Of a stretch of DNA of 64,000 bases, positions 36,510 to 46,067 are shown in pieces. This DNA is from Bradyrhizobium arachidis. GTDB taxonomy: Bacteria > Pseudomonadota > Alphaproteobacteria > Rhizobiales > Xanthobacteraceae. The stretch covers positions 5,518,001-5,582,000 of the forward strand of contig NZ_CP077970.1 of NCBI RefSeq assembly GCF_024758505.1, read 5' to 3'. The notes under the pieces are model-generated. The model worked only from the letters and a program-made list of their open reading frames with translations, made no database searches and was not told the origin of the DNA. The stretch's first letter is position 1; the number at the start of each line of letters is the position of its first letter. The translations under genes were made by a program, and so were the position numbers.

Positions 36510-36902
36510 TTACTCGTCCTCCTCGGGCTGCTCCTCGGGCGGAGCCAGGCCTTCGAGACCCTTCAGAAGTTCCTCTTCGGTCATGCGCTCCACCGCAACC
36601 TCGGTGTCGTCGGCATCGACGCTCGCGCCGGCCGAACCGATCAGCGGCACGGTATCGGGCTCCGGCTCGTCCACTTCGACGAATTTCTGCAGGGAGTGGA
36701 CCAACTCCTCGCGGAGGTCCTCCGGCGAGATGGTCTGATCCGCAATTTCGCGCAAAGAGACAACAGGGTTCTTGTCGTTATCTCGGTCAACCGTTAGTTG
36801 TGATCCTGACGAGATCATGCGGGCACGGTGGGCAGCCAGCAGGACAAGGTCAAACCGGTTGTCGACCTTGTCGATACAATCTTCTACGGTGACGCGAGCC
36901 AT
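36510..36902 (-). CDS. rpoZ: RNA polymerase omega subunit
   Basis: This 130-residue protein supports beta' folding and (p)ppGpp binding by RNA polymerase. The N-terminus [30 protein letters not shown] with the MAR motif is the conserved part. The C-terminal half is an acidic tail (EEQPEEDE ending) longer than in E. coli. It precedes rsh in the stringent-response neighbourhood. Confidence 0.95.
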   Translation of the reverse strand: MARVTVEDCIDKVDNRFDLVLLAAHRARMISSGSQLTVDRDNDKNPVVSLREIADQTISPEDLREELVHSLQKFVEVDEPEPDTVPLIGSAGASVDADDTEVAVERMTEEELLKGLEGLAPPEEQPEEDE

Positions 36903-37241
36903 GGACTGTCGCTCCGCTCTGGGTGGGACCAAATAATGTGGATGATGCGGGCTAGTTATAGTGGCCGGGACGATTGCGCAAGGCTATTTTGTGATTTGGC
37001 CTCGCCGAGCGGCTCTGCTAACTCCACGTTGGGGTTGGGATCGGGCGTTTTCGGGGTTGCCAAGGAGGGCGGACCCGGACGGGCAGGCGCTCGCCATAGC
37101 TATGCCTTTATTGCCCCGGCTTTTCCGGATTTACTACGGGTTCGACCGGTTCGACGGGTCCTGGCAGCACTTTGAACTGCGCGGCCGGCTGTCGCCGCGC
37201 CAACAATAAACGATTGTCACAGACACTACGCGAGCAACTGA
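36903..37241. other. 339-base divergent promoter region (rpoZ / NYN gene)
   Basis: On the minus strand CTTGCG (36982-36977), 16 bases and TATAAC (36960-36955) make a plausible rpoZ promoter 52 bases before its ATG. The NYN side is A/T-richer just before its start. An 82-codon open frame (36961-37209) looks non-coding. I searched by eye for a tmRNA here because smpB is near and found no tag-like reading frame. Confidence 0.5.
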
Positions 37242-37886
37242 ATGTCACTTTCCCCAACCAACAAGATCGCGCTCTTCATCGATGGAGCCAATCTGTATGC
37301 CACGGCGAAAACCCTTGGTTTCGATATCGATTACAAGCGCCTGCTGAAGGAATTTCAGAGCCGCGGGACGCTCCTCCGCGCGTTCTATTACACCGCCATC
37401 ATCGAGGACCAGGAATACTCCTCCATCCGTCCCTTGATCGACTGGCTGGACTACAACGGCTACACCGTTGTCACCAAGGCGACCAAGGAATTCATCGACG
37501 CCTCCGGCCGCCGCAAGGTCAAGGGCAACATGGACATCGAGCTTGCGGTCGACGCCATGGAGCTCGCCGAGCACATCGACCAGATGGTGCTGTTCTCGGG
37601 TGACGGCGACTTCCGCTCGCTGGTCGAGGCGGTGCAGCGCCGCGGCGTCCGCGTCACCGTGATTTCCACGATCGCCAGCCAGCCCCCGATGATCGCCGAC
37701 GAGCTGCGTCGCCAGGCCGACGTCTTCACCGACCTCGTCGAGCTGCAGTCCAAGCTCGGCCGCGACCCGTCCGAACGCCCTGCCCCGCGCGACCGTGGCG
37801 AACGTGAGACGCGTCATCATGCGCCGCAGTTCTTGCAGCGCGCGACCACGGTGGCGCCGAGGGGTGATGACGACTTCGACGATTGA
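37242..37886 (+). CDS. NYN domain protein, LabA/DUF88 family
   Basis: This 214-residue protein has a PIN-like NYN nuclease fold at residues 8-165. Acidic metal-site residues are present in ALFIDGANLY, the DIELAVDAM segment and VLFSGDGDFRSLVEAV. A basic, disordered tail rich in Arg and Pro follows and ends GDDDFDD. Family members degrade or process RNA, but a substrate is not known here. Its end overlaps the next gene by 20 bases. Confidence 0.88.
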   Translation: MSLSPTNKIALFIDGANLYATAKTLGFDIDYKRLLKEFQSRGTLLRAFYYTAIIEDQEYSSIRPLIDWLDYNGYTVVTKATKEFIDASGRRKVKGNMDIELAVDAMELAEHIDQMVLFSGDGDFRSLVEAVQRRGVRVTVISTIASQPPMIADELRRQADVFTDLVELQSKLGRDPSERPAPRDRGERETRHHAPQFLQRATTVAPRGDDDFDD

Positions 37887-38541
37887 GACCGGCCGATCAA
37901 GCCGGAAGGCGCCCACCGTCGTACCCGACCGTGACTGTCCGCTCTGCCCGCGACTGGTTGCCTTTCGCGAAGCCAACCGTGCGCGCGAGCCGTCGTGGCA
38001 CAATGCACCGGTTGCGCCCTTCGGCGACACCAAGGCGCGCCTGCTGATCGTCGGCCTGGCGCCGGGCATGCAAGGCGCCAACCGCACGGGCCGGCCATTC
38101 ACGGGCGACTATGCCGGCGACCTGCTCTACGCGACGCTGATCGAATACGGATTTGCCAAGGGCACCTATCAGGCGCGGCCTGACGACGGGCTGAAGCTGG
38201 TCGACTGCCGGATCGCCAATGCCGTGCATTGCGTGCCGCCGCAGAACAAGCCGCTGCCGGCGGAGATCAACACCTGCCGCCAGTTCCTCGTGGCAAATCT
38301 CGAGGCAATGCCAAAACTGCGCGCCATCATCGCGCTGGGACGGATTGCGCACGATAGCGTGCTGAAGCCGCTGAAGCTGAAGGCCTCGCAGGCGCCGTTC
38401 GGCCACGGCGCGGTCCACCAGGCGGGCGCGTTTCGCCTGTACGACAGCTATCACTGCTCGCGCTACAACACGAACACCGGCGTGCTGACGCCAGACATGT
38501 TCCGCAAGGTCTTTGCCCGGGTGAAGGCCGACCTCGACTAG
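37867..38541 (+). CDS. Uracil-DNA glycosylase, family 5 (UdgB-like)
   Basis: This 224-residue base-excision enzyme removes uracil (and in this family some other deaminated bases) from DNA. The iron-sulphur cysteines start in DCPLCPRL and continue with the later Cys residues. Motif 1 reads GLAPGMQGANRTGRPFTGD, without the Asp/Asn water-activating residue of families 1-2, as expected for family 5. Motif 3 is the SYHCSRYNTNTG loop. The ATG at 37867 lies inside the NYN gene, 20 bases before its stop. Confidence 0.88.
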   Translation: MTTSTIETGRSSRKAPTVVPDRDCPLCPRLVAFREANRAREPSWHNAPVAPFGDTKARLLIVGLAPGMQGANRTGRPFTGDYAGDLLYATLIEYGFAKGTYQARPDDGLKLVDCRIANAVHCVPPQNKPLPAEINTCRQFLVANLEAMPKLRAIIALGRIAHDSVLKPLKLKASQAPFGHGAVHQAGAFRLYDSYHCSRYNTNTGVLTPDMFRKVFARVKADLD

Positions 38542-38548
38542 CTCGCTA

Positions 38549-39130
38549 TCAGGCTTTAGCGGGATTGGCCTTGAGCCAGTCCAACACGTCGCCGGCATTC
38601 CGGTCGGGTGGGAATACCGGATAGAACACGTGGGTGATGCGGGCGTCGTCGACGATCAGCGCGAGCCGCTTGATCAGCGTGAGCCCTGCGACCTCCATCG
38701 TCGGCAGCTTCAGCGCGCGGGTCATCTCCAGCTTTTCGTCCGAGAGCACCGGGAACGGCAGATGCAGCCGCGAGGCCATCTCGGTCTGGTACTCATTGCT
38801 CTGGCTCGACAGACCATAGACATGCGCGGCGCCGGCGGCCTTCAGCTCGGCGAATAGATCACGAAAGGCGCAGGTCTGCGGCGTGCAGCCGCGCGCGCCG
38901 GGAATCATGTCCCAGTCGTCGACCAGCGCGATCTTGCCGGGCTCGCCCGTGCGCGGATAGGCGAACACCACCGTGCGTCCGCGCAAGACTGACAGCTTCA
39001 CGGACGTATCGTTGGTGGCGAGCAGGCTGACCGGTGGAACCGTCATGTCCTTCAGGTGCGCCGCACCGCCATCATCCGATGGTGCCGGGATCTTGCTCCA
39101 GTCGACCTCGAGCAGGTTTCGCTGAGTCAT
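38549..39130 (-). CDS. Peroxiredoxin (BCP/PrxQ-like)
   Basis: This 193-residue thioredoxin-fold peroxidase has the active-site stretch GARGCTPQTCAFRD, with the peroxidatic Cys and the resolving Cys five residues apart as in PrxQ. VVFAYPRTGEPGK precedes it in place of the more common YPxxxTPGC spacing. It reduces hydroperoxides with thioredoxin-type partners. It is cotranscribed-looking with smpB (4-base gap from its start to the smpB stop). Confidence 0.9.
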   Translation of the reverse strand: MTQRNLLEVDWSKIPAPSDDGGAAHLKDMTVPPVSLLATNDTSVKLSVLRGRTVVFAYPRTGEPGKIALVDDWDMIPGARGCTPQTCAFRDLFAELKAAGAAHVYGLSSQSNEYQTEMASRLHLPFPVLSDEKLEMTRALKLPTMEVAGLTLIKRLALIVDDARITHVFYPVFPPDRNAGDVLDWLKANPAKA

Positions 39131-39134
39131 GGCC

Positions 39135-39608
39135 TCATCCCCTCGCCCGCATCAGGCGGCCCTTCTCCCGGCCCCAGTCGCGCTTTTTCTCGGACTCGCG
39201 CTTGTCGTGCAGCTTCTTGCCCTTGGCGACCGCGAGCTGAAGTTTTGCGCGGCCACGCTCGTTGAAATAGAGCTTGAGCGGGATCAGCGTCATGCCCTCG
39301 CGGTCCACCGCACCCATCAGCTTGTTGATTTGCTTGCGATGCAGTAGCAGCTTTCGTGGCCGCTTCGGCTCGTGGTTGAAGCGATTGCCCTGGAGATATT
39401 CGGGAATATTGGCGTTGATCAGCCAGATCTCGCCGTCCTTCGAATCGGCGTAGGACTCCGCGATCGTGCTCTTCCCGTTGCGGATCGACTTGACCTCGGT
39501 GCCGGTCAGCGCAATACCCGCCTCGACCGTGTCCTCGATCGCGTAGTTGAAACGCGCCTTACGGTTTTCCGCCACGACCTTGATCGGGCGTTCATTCTTG
39601 TCGGCCAT
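39135..39608 (-). CDS. smpB: SsrA-binding protein SmpB
   Basis: This 157-residue protein delivers tmRNA to stalled ribosomes. [34 protein letters not shown] is the family OB core; the C-terminal tail [23 protein letters not shown] is the basic helix that enters the ribosome. It lies between mscL and the peroxiredoxin gene. The tmRNA gene itself was not seen in this window. Confidence 0.97.
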   Translation of the reverse strand: MADKNERPIKVVAENRKARFNYAIEDTVEAGIALTGTEVKSIRNGKSTIAESYADSKDGEIWLINANIPEYLQGNRFNHEPKRPRKLLLHRKQINKLMGAVDREGMTLIPLKLYFNERGRAKLQLAVAKGKKLHDKRESEKKRDWGREKGRLMRARG

Positions 39609-39667
39609 AACGGAAAAACCTGAGCAGTATGCGCGTGCACGCTAACAGTTCGGATGAAGCGCGCGCG

Positions 39668-40111
39668 TCAAGACTTCTTGAGGAGATCGCGGATCTCGGT
39701 CAGCAGTTCGACCTCGCGCGACGGCTTGGGCGGAGCGGCCGGTGCGGCCTCCTCCTTGCGCTTCAGCGTGTTCATGGCGCGGATCACCAGGAACAGCACG
39801 AAAGCGACGATGATGAAGTTGATCGTCAACGTCAGGAAGCTGCCCCAAGCCAGCACCGCGCCTTGCTTTTTCGCGTCAGCCAGGTTGGTGGCGGTGACCG
39901 ACTTCGACAAGCCGGTGAAGTAGTTGGAGAAGTCGAGGCCACCGGTCACGGCGCCGATCAGCGGCATGATGACGTCACCGACCAGCGAAGTGACGATGCC
40001 GCCGAAGGCCGCGCCGATGATGACACCGACCGCAAGGTCGACGACGTTGCCCTTCATGGCGAATTCGCGGAACTCCTTGAGCATCTGCATGCCCTTTTCC
40101 TCGACGCCCAT
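39668..40111 (-). CDS. mscL: Large-conductance mechanosensitive channel
   Basis: This 147-residue channel opens at high membrane tension to release solutes. [44 protein letters not shown] is the classic first helix with gate residues; the second helix is near residues 95-118, and the C-terminal charged helix ends in LLKKS. I kept the first ATG because GGGGGAG lies 7 bases before it; it adds a 9-residue GVEEKGMQ leader to the usual MLKEF start. The internal ATG at 40084 remains possible. Confidence 0.93.
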   Translation of the reverse strand: MGVEEKGMQMLKEFREFAMKGNVVDLAVGVIIGAAFGGIVTSLVGDVIMPLIGAVTGGLDFSNYFTGLSKSVTATNLADAKKQGAVLAWGSFLTLTINFIIVAFVLFLVIRAMNTLKRKEEAAPAAPPKPSREVELLTEIRDLLKKS

Positions 40112-40138
40112 GAAGAAACTCCCCCAACCGCTAACGCA

Positions 40139-41029
40139 TCAGTTGATCAGGCCCGCATGAACCATGGCGCTACGCACCGCGACGCGCGTCGGCTCGGTGA
40201 CCGGCACCATCGGCAGCCGCAACGTCTCGTCCATCTTGCCGAGCAGCGACATCGCATATTTGATCGGCGCCGGATTGCTCTCGATGAACAGGTTGTTGTG
40301 CAGCGGCATCAACTTGTCATGCAACTTTAAGGCGGTTGCGTGGTCGCCCTTCTGCCAGGCGGTGTGGAATTCCGAGCACAGGCGCGGCGCGACGTTCGAG
40401 GTCACGGAGATGCAGCCATGGCCGCCATGGGCCATGTAGCCGATGATGGTGGCGTCCTCGCCGGAGAGCTGGTTGAAGTCCTCGCCTATCGCGGCGCGCT
40501 GCTGCGACACCCGCACCATGCTGGCGGTGGCGTCCTTGACGCCGGCGATGTTCTTCAGCTCCCACAGCCGCTTCATGGTGTCGACCGACATGTCGATCAC
40601 CGAGCGCCCGGGGATGTTGTAGATGATGACAGGAATTCCAATGGCATCGTTGATGGCCTTGAAGTGCTGGTAGAGCCCTTCCTGGGTCGGCTTGTTGTAG
40701 TAGGGCGTCACGACCAGCACGGCGTTGGCGCCAGCCTTCTCGGCATGCTGCGCCAGTTCGACGGCCTCGCGCGTCGAGTTCGAGCCGGCGCCGGCAATCA
40801 CGGGCACCTTGCCCTTGGCCTCGTCGATGCACCATTCGACGACCTTCTTGTGCTCGTCATGGCTCAGCGTCGGGCTCTCGCCGGTGGTGCCGACCGGGAC
40901 CAGGCCATGGGTGCCCTCGGAAATCTGCCAGTTGACCAGCGACCGGAAGGCGGCCTCGTCGAGGGAGCCGTTTTTGAACGGCGTGACCAAGGCGGTAAAC
41001 GACCCCCGGAATTTCGTCTTGGCTGCCAT
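40139..41029 (-). CDS. dapA: 4-hydroxy-tetrahydrodipicolinate synthase
   Basis: This 296-residue enzyme condenses pyruvate with aspartate semialdehyde on the lysine/diaminopimelate route. [14 protein letters not shown] is the substrate-binding loop; the Schiff-base lysine is in [12 protein letters not shown] (about residue 162). [14 protein letters not shown] holds the proton-relay Tyr. The ATG at 41029 has GGAGGAA 5 bases upstream; the frame reaches 14 codons further without support. Confidence 0.97.
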   Translation of the reverse strand: MAAKTKFRGSFTALVTPFKNGSLDEAAFRSLVNWQISEGTHGLVPVGTTGESPTLSHDEHKKVVEWCIDEAKGKVPVIAGAGSNSTREAVELAQHAEKAGANAVLVVTPYYNKPTQEGLYQHFKAINDAIGIPVIIYNIPGRSVIDMSVDTMKRLWELKNIAGVKDATASMVRVSQQRAAIGEDFNQLSGEDATIIGYMAHGGHGCISVTSNVAPRLCSEFHTAWQKGDHATALKLHDKLMPLHNNLFIESNPAPIKYAMSLLGKMDETLRLPMVPVTEPTRVAVRSAMVHAGLIN

Positions 41030-41254
41030 GGACTTCCTCCGTACGCGTGCTGGCCTGAAAGCAAGCCTCATTCATATCGGGTCTACCCGGCCGGTAAAAG
41101 GGCTGCCCCGGAATGACGCACCGTTTAGGCCGCGATTTTGCCGCGGTGATGGTGCAAACACGGCGCCGGTAAGCCGCTGTTGGTATTTTGTCCGCATATT
41201 CAATCAAATAGAGCTGTTCCTGAGCGCTTGAATGATTCGGGGCGACGTAAAGCC

Positions 41255-43693
41255 GTGACTTCCTTTTCTCCTGCCGTATGGCGATCCGCCGGTCTGATCG
41301 TTTGCCTGATGGCAGGGCTGTCGGCCGGCTGCGCCGCCCTGGCCAAGTCCAATGAGACGACTGAGGCAGGGGCAAAAGAGACCGCGAAGCCCGCCGCCAA
41401 GGACCCCGCGAAGGGATCGACCAAAGGGTCGACTCAGGGAACGGGCAAGGAAAAGGCCAAGGAAACAGCCAAGGAAACGGCCAAGGGAGCGAGCAAAGGA
41501 ACGGCTTCCGCCCCGGCCAAAGATGCCGGCAAGAAACCTACCAAAGATGCCGGCAAGGAACCCGCAAAAGACAAGCCGAAACCTGCGACAGCGGCCTCGG
41601 CGTCCAAATCACGACCGACCGCCAACACCTCGGCCCCCAAGACCGCACCCGCGCCGGCCGTGACGGCTACCGTCAGACCGGCCGCCCCCGTCGCCAAACC
41701 GGCCACAGCTCCCGTTCTGGCGCCCGCCACACGCCAGCATGCCACGCCGCGCAAGCCGGTGACGCCGGCCGCTGTCGCTACGACCTCCTCGACCTCGCAG
41801 GCCGACAAGGATGCGCTCGAAAACGTCATCGAGCTCGTGGGCAAGCGCCGGCAGAGCGAGGCCACCGACGTGGAGGCAACGATCTCCGATCCGGTCGCCC
41901 GCAAGCTCGCCGAATGGGTCATCCTGCGCAGCGAGAGCAACGGCGTCAGCGTCGAGCGCTACCGCAACTTCGTCACCGCCAATCCGAGCTGGCCGTCGCA
42001 GACCTTCATGCGGCGGCGACTCGAGGCCGCGTTGTGGGACGACAGGCGGGAAGAATCCGCCGCCTGGTCGTGGTTCGAGAACGTATCTCCGCTGTCGGCC
42101 AAGGGACGCTTCGTGCTCGCCAAGGCGATGCTGGCGCGCGGCGATCGCGCCAATGCCGAGCGTCTGGTGCGCGAGGCCTGGCGCAGCGACGCGATGTCGG
42201 AGGAGACCGAGAACAACGCGCTCGACCAGTTCGGCGCGCTGATTGCCGCCGGCGACCACAAGGCGCGGATGGATTCCCTGCTCTATGGGAGCGAGCACGA
42301 GGCTGCGATGCGCGCCGCCAAGCGGCTCGGCGCGGGCTATGTGGCGCTCGCCAAGGCCCGCATCGCCTCCTACAAGAAGGCGCCCAATACGCGCGCGCTG
42401 CTCGAGGCCGTGCCGCGCGAGCTGCACAACGACCCCGGCTTCCTGTTCAGCAAGATCCAGCTCCTGCGCCGCGAGGAAAAGTTCTCCGACGCCGCGCAAT
42501 TGATGCTGTCGGCGCCGAAGGATCCGGGCCGGCTCTACAATCTCGACGAATGGTGGATCGAGCGGCGCCTGCTCGCGCGCAAGATGATCGACACCAACGA
42601 ATTCCGCAGTGCCTATCTGATCGCGCGCGATGCGGCGCTGCCCGCGCGCGACATCTACAAGACCGAGCAGGAATTCACCGCCGGCTGGATCGCGCTGCGT
42701 TTCCTCAACGATCCCGCCACCGCCAGCCAGCATTTTGCCCGCATCGGCGTCGGCAGCGTCAACCCCACCACGCTCGCGCGCGCGGGCTACTGGCAGGGCC
42801 GCGCGGCTGAGGCCGCCGGCCGCCAGCAGGAGGCGCGCGCAGCCTTCGCCCGCGCCGCCGAGCAGTCGACCAGCTATTACGGCCAGCTCGCCCGCGCCAA
42901 GCTCGGCCTGCCGCAGCTCGAGCTCAACGGCACGCCACGCGGCCGCGGCGGCGACCGGCTCGAGATCGTGCGCGCAGTGCAGCTGCTCTACGAGCTCGAT
43001 GAGCGCGAGTATGCGATTCCGATCCTCGCCGACATGGGCGAGAACGGCGATCCGGAAGCGCTGGGCGCCCTTGGCGAGCTCACCGCGCGCTACAGCGATG
43101 CCCGCGGCATGCTGCTGCTCGGCAAGGCCGCGCTCAACCGCGGCCTGCCCTTCGACCACTACGCCTATCCGGTCAACGGCATCCCGAACTTCACGCCGAT
43201 CGGCCCCGAGGTCGAGCGCAGCATCGTCTACGCGATCGCTCGCCAGGAGAGCGCGTTCAATCCGGCCGTGGTGTCGCCGGCGCAGGCCTACGGGCTGATG
43301 CAAGTGACGCCGGACGCGGCGCGCTATGTCTGCAAGCGGCACGGCGCGACCTACGACCTGTCCCGGCTGAAGAACGATTCGGTCTACAACGCGACCCTAG
43401 GATCTGCCGAGCTCGGCGGACTGCTCGAGGATTATCGCGGCTCCTACATCATGACGTTCGCCGCCTACAATGCCGGGCGCGGCAGCGTGAAGAAGTGGGT
43501 CGAGCGCTATGGTGATCCGCGCGATCCCAAGGTCGATGCCGTGGACTGGGTCGAGTTGATTCCGTTCTCGGAGACGCGCAATTACGTGCAGCGGATCATG
43601 GAGAACCTGCAAGTCTATCGCGCCCGCTTCGGCGGCGGCACGAAGCTTCAGATCGAAGCCGATTTGCATCGCGGCGCAGGCAGCGTGGAGTAG
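41255..43693 (+). CDS. Lipoprotein soluble-type lytic transglycosylase
   Basis: This 812-residue periplasmic enzyme cleaves peptidoglycan glycan strands with formation of 1,6-anhydro ends. GTG 41255 gives a lipoprotein signal (LIVCLMAGLSAGC, lipobox LSAG-C). Residues about 30-170 form a Lys/Ala/Thr/Pro-rich linker with irregular KETAK and KDAGK units. A long helical superhelix follows to about 640. The C-terminal Slt domain has the catalytic Glu in ARQESAFNP and then AYGLMQVTPDAA and AAYNAGRGSV. The upstream TTG 41180 would put a charged stretch before the signal. Confidence 0.93.
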   Translation: MTSFSPAVWRSAGLIVCLMAGLSAGCAALAKSNETTEAGAKETAKPAAKDPAKGSTKGSTQGTGKEKAKETAKETAKGASKGTASAPAKDAGKKPTKDAGKEPAKDKPKPATAASASKSRPTANTSAPKTAPAPAVTATVRPAAPVAKPATAPVLAPATRQHATPRKPVTPAAVATTSSTSQADKDALENVIELVGKRRQSEATDVEATISDPVARKLAEWVILRSESNGVSVERYRNFVTANPSWPSQTFMRRRLEAALWDDRREESAAWSWFENVSPLSAKGRFVLAKAMLARGDRANAERLVREAWRSDAMSEETENNALDQFGALIAAGDHKARMDSLLYGSEHEAAMRAAKRLGAGYVALAKARIASYKKAPNTRALLEAVPRELHNDPGFLFSKIQLLRREEKFSDAAQLMLSAPKDPGRLYNLDEWWIERRLLARKMIDTNEFRSAYLIARDAALPARDIYKTEQEFTAGWIALRFLNDPATASQHFARIGVGSVNPTTLARAGYWQGRAAEAAGRQQEARAAFARAAEQSTSYYGQLARAKLGLPQLELNGTPRGRGGDRLEIVRAVQLLYELDEREYAIPILADMGENGDPEALGALGELTARYSDARGMLLLGKAALNRGLPFDHYAYPVNGIPNFTPIGPEVERSIVYAIARQESAFNPAVVSPAQAYGLMQVTPDAARYVCKRHGATYDLSRLKNDSVYNATLGSAELGGLLEDYRGSYIMTFAAYNAGRGSVKKWVERYGDPRDPKVDAVDWVELIPFSETRNYVQRIMENLQVYRARFGGGTKLQIEADLHRGAGSVE

Positions 43694-43800
43694 CGGGCGA
43701 GCCGACCCCGTGCCGTTGCGTCGGCGACGCAACCTCTGTCCGGGATAGGCTGGGATCGACGCGCGGCGAAGCTGGAACGCCGAGGCAGGTATCAACTGGT

Positions 43801-43843
43801 CTAAAGCGCGACGACGATTCAACCCAAAGCCATCGCACTTTAG
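43801..43843. repeat. CTAAAGCGCGA inverted repeat
   Basis: CTAAAGCGCGA at 43801-43811 matches the complement of TCGCACTTTAG at 43833-43843 with one mismatch. The left arm also occurs in the hemB leader (CTAAAGCGCGATGAG near 6760). Paired sites of this type are common in Bradyrhizobium intergenic DNA. Confidence 0.6.
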
Positions 43844-43859
43844 TGGGCGGACACCTCGA

Positions 43860-44138
43860 TCAGCGGGCCCAGGATTGCCTGCTCGCGCCAGGCAAAGCCG
43901 TGCGGTCGCGCGGATATCCCTGCGACCAATAGGGATTGACGAGGCACATGGCCGAAAGCCCTGAGGCCGCCGCCTTGCACTGCTCCCACGTCGCAAAGCC
44001 GCAATAGATCGCGCTGCCGCCGCCCCATTCCCACTTCTGCATGCAAACGGGGGAAGCGGAATCGTAGCGTTGAGCGCTTGCTGGCGTGATGACCATCGTC
44101 ATCGCAATGACTGGAAGCACCATGGGAAGCGTTCGCAT
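43860..44138 (-). CDS. DUF3551 secreted protein
   Basis: This 92-residue protein has a signal peptide (LPMVLPVIAMTMVITPASA) and a mature domain with four cysteines. VCMQKWEWGGGSAIYCGFATWEQCKAAASGLSAMCLVNP matches the DUF3551 pattern. This family is nearly confined to Bradyrhizobium and relatives, usually in many paralogues of unknown function. The ATG at 44138 has AGGAGG 6 bases upstream, so the start is well supported. Confidence 0.85.
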   Translation of the reverse strand: MRTLPMVLPVIAMTMVITPASAQRYDSASPVCMQKWEWGGGSAIYCGFATWEQCKAAASGLSAMCLVNPYWSQGYPRDRTALPGASRQSWAR

Positions 44139-44298
44139 AGAATCCTCCTGGGCCATGGCCGACTGTCGACGCCCGCCGTATATCTCGTCCCGCTCTGATA
44201 GTTTCCAAGTCTGCCGCACGAAAAAGTCATCGCAGGCCCCCGCGGTTGCCGAGCGAGGAGTCGATCGTCACACCGAGCTCGCACCAGCCGGTCAAAGC

Positions 44299-44326
44299 AA
44301 AACCCCCGGCAGTTTCCCGCCGGGGG
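44299..44326 (-). terminator. Rho-independent terminator of the porin remnant
   Basis: CCCCCGGC (44303-44310) pairs with GCCGGGGG (44319-44326). On the minus strand the hairpin is followed by TTTTGCTTTG. It is about 25 bases past the last porin codon. Confidence 0.75.
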
Positions 44327-44350
44327 CTCTGTTAGATCAGACGACTGATC

Positions 44351-45702
44351 TTAGAAGTTGCGCTGAGCGCGGAGGAGCAGCTGGAGCGAGTCCTGATCCT
44401 TCAGCTCATACACGGCAGCCGGCTTGGCAGCGGCAGCGGTGTTGGCTCCCGAAACGGTGCCAGAGTACTTCTGGTCCAGTCGCGAGTAGCTCAGGTCCGC
44501 AGTGAAGGCCAGGCCCTTGAGCGGGGTCCACACGGTGTTGATACCGATAACGCCGAAGTTGAAGTCCGGGTTACAGGTCGCGCCAGCGGACGGGCCGAGA
44601 GCAGCGAAGTTGGCGCAGATCAGGGCCTTGCCCGTATCGCCATACTTCAGCTGAGCATGCCACCGTAGATGCCGCTCGTCCAGTTCGGGCTCCAGTTGTG
44701 GGTATAGCCGCCACGGAAGCCCTAGGTCTTGACGGTATCGATGCCGGTACCAACACCGGCCACAGTACCGAAGACGCCATCAGCAACACCGGCGAAACCG
44801 ACGCTCTGGTAGGCTCCAGCCACGCCCGTGCCGCTGTACATGAAGAATGCTTGCGGGAACAGGCTCTGGAAGTTGTAGCGAGACGCACCGTCCGTGTAGA
44901 CCGCCTGCAAGTTGATCGAGTCACCCGCACCAGTCGGGATGTTCTTGATCGACAAAGCGCCCTGGATGGCGAAGCCCCACTTGTCGCCGGGATGACCGGT
45001 GAGTTCCGTGGTGCCGTACCAAGCCGGATGCATTTCATGCGCGGCAACCGACAACTGGGCGAGACCCCAAGCCTGGTCAACGCGGATCTGACCGACGATG
45101 TCAGGTGAACGCGTTCCACCCCAATCATTGAGGCCGTAGGTGCCCTGGGTGAACGTTGCAGCCGCAGCGGCCGTCACGTTCCAGAGGTTCGACTGGCCAC
45201 CGGCCGCCGTCGTCATATCCTGCAACGACACCGAACCCGTGATGCCCTGACCGAAATCAGCCGTGTAGGTGACCTGGTTGACACCGGTCACGTTGTTGCT
45301 GCCGCCCGGAATGGTATCGGGACCGCCAGCCGGATAGCTCTGCCACGGAGCGTCGAAGATCGAGACCGTACGGCCGAAGGTGAAGCCAGCGAACTGGATG
45401 AACGCGTGGTAGAGGCCGAGCGAAGCCGAACCGGTCGAGAACGCCGACGGGCTGCTGCCGGTGACCGTGGTCGTATCCCAGGTGAAGACCATATCGGCGT
45501 AGGTGCGGACCACGCCGTACTCGGTCGCCGTACGCGTATCGACGGTGAAGTCCATACGAGCGCGGCTGTAGTAGTAGTTGGTCAGACGGTTGTTCGAACC
45601 AGGGTTCGCGCCCTGACGGAAGTTATAGTCACCAGCGCCGCCAAGCATCGTGTCAGCGCGCAGGTAGCCGCCGAACTTGATGCAGGTGTCAGTGCCCGGC
45701 AT
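44351..45702 (-). pseudogene. Decayed outer-membrane porin gene (Bradyrhizobium porin type)
   Basis: A porin of about 450 residues can be followed from PGTDTCIKFGGYLRADTMLG to the terminal LLLRAQRNF. It is broken in three ways. There is an in-frame TAG at 44722-44724 where family members have Trp (KT-stop-GFRGGYTHNW). A one-base deletion near 44652 shifts the frame (stop at 44647 in the old frame); after it the reading continues LKYGDTGKALICANF to the end. No signal peptide or barrel start can be read upstream of 45702, since an in-frame TGA stands at 45772. The remaining strands and the terminator are intact, so decay seems recent. Sequencing error could explain the stop or the shift, not the missing start. 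Confidence 0.8.
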
Positions 45703-46067
45703 GAACGCTCCGGAACGGCCCTGCTGAACGTGTTTTCCGGCTGGTGTTGCACAAATAGCACGCAGTTGTGATCACAACGCCGTTGTAACTATTTGTTTTC
45801 CATGCCGTTTTCCGACCGGTTCCATTTGCTTCGAAATTTCCCCACTTGGAGAACCCTGCGCCGTCCGCCCCCTTCTCGCGCGTCCGACGCACTCGAATCG
45901 AGGAATCGCGGCACGACTCGGCAGCTCCCCATTGGTTCGGGCTGAGATGAGAAGACAGATGCACCGAAGCAGATTTGCGCGTGGAACCGGACGACATGCG
46001 CACGCAGATTCGCGCTGCCGACATGGCTGCGTTACGGACACTCTATATGTGAAGGGAAGAATGTGGC
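45703..46067. other. 365-base gap upstream of the porin remnant
   Basis: It probably holds the old porin promoter and leader. An open minus-strand frame (45689-46024) overlaps the porin in another frame and has no protein character. I see no RNA gene or repeat except the tRNA that begins after it. Confidence 0.4.

Noticed and set aside
36903..37241. tmRNA gene in the gap near smpB and rpoZ
   Set aside because: T-loop-like GGTTCGA occurs, but no tag reading frame or acceptor stem was found.
41380..41640. Possible CRISPR or tandem-repeat array
   Set aside because: The repetition is low-complexity coding sequence (KETAK/KDAGK codons) in the transglycosylase linker, with no regular spacers.
41609..43342. 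A 577-codon minus-strand open frame opposite the transglycosylase
   Set aside because: It is an antisense shadow: Arg/Gly/Ala-heavy, no domain, and the plus strand encodes a clear Slt protein.
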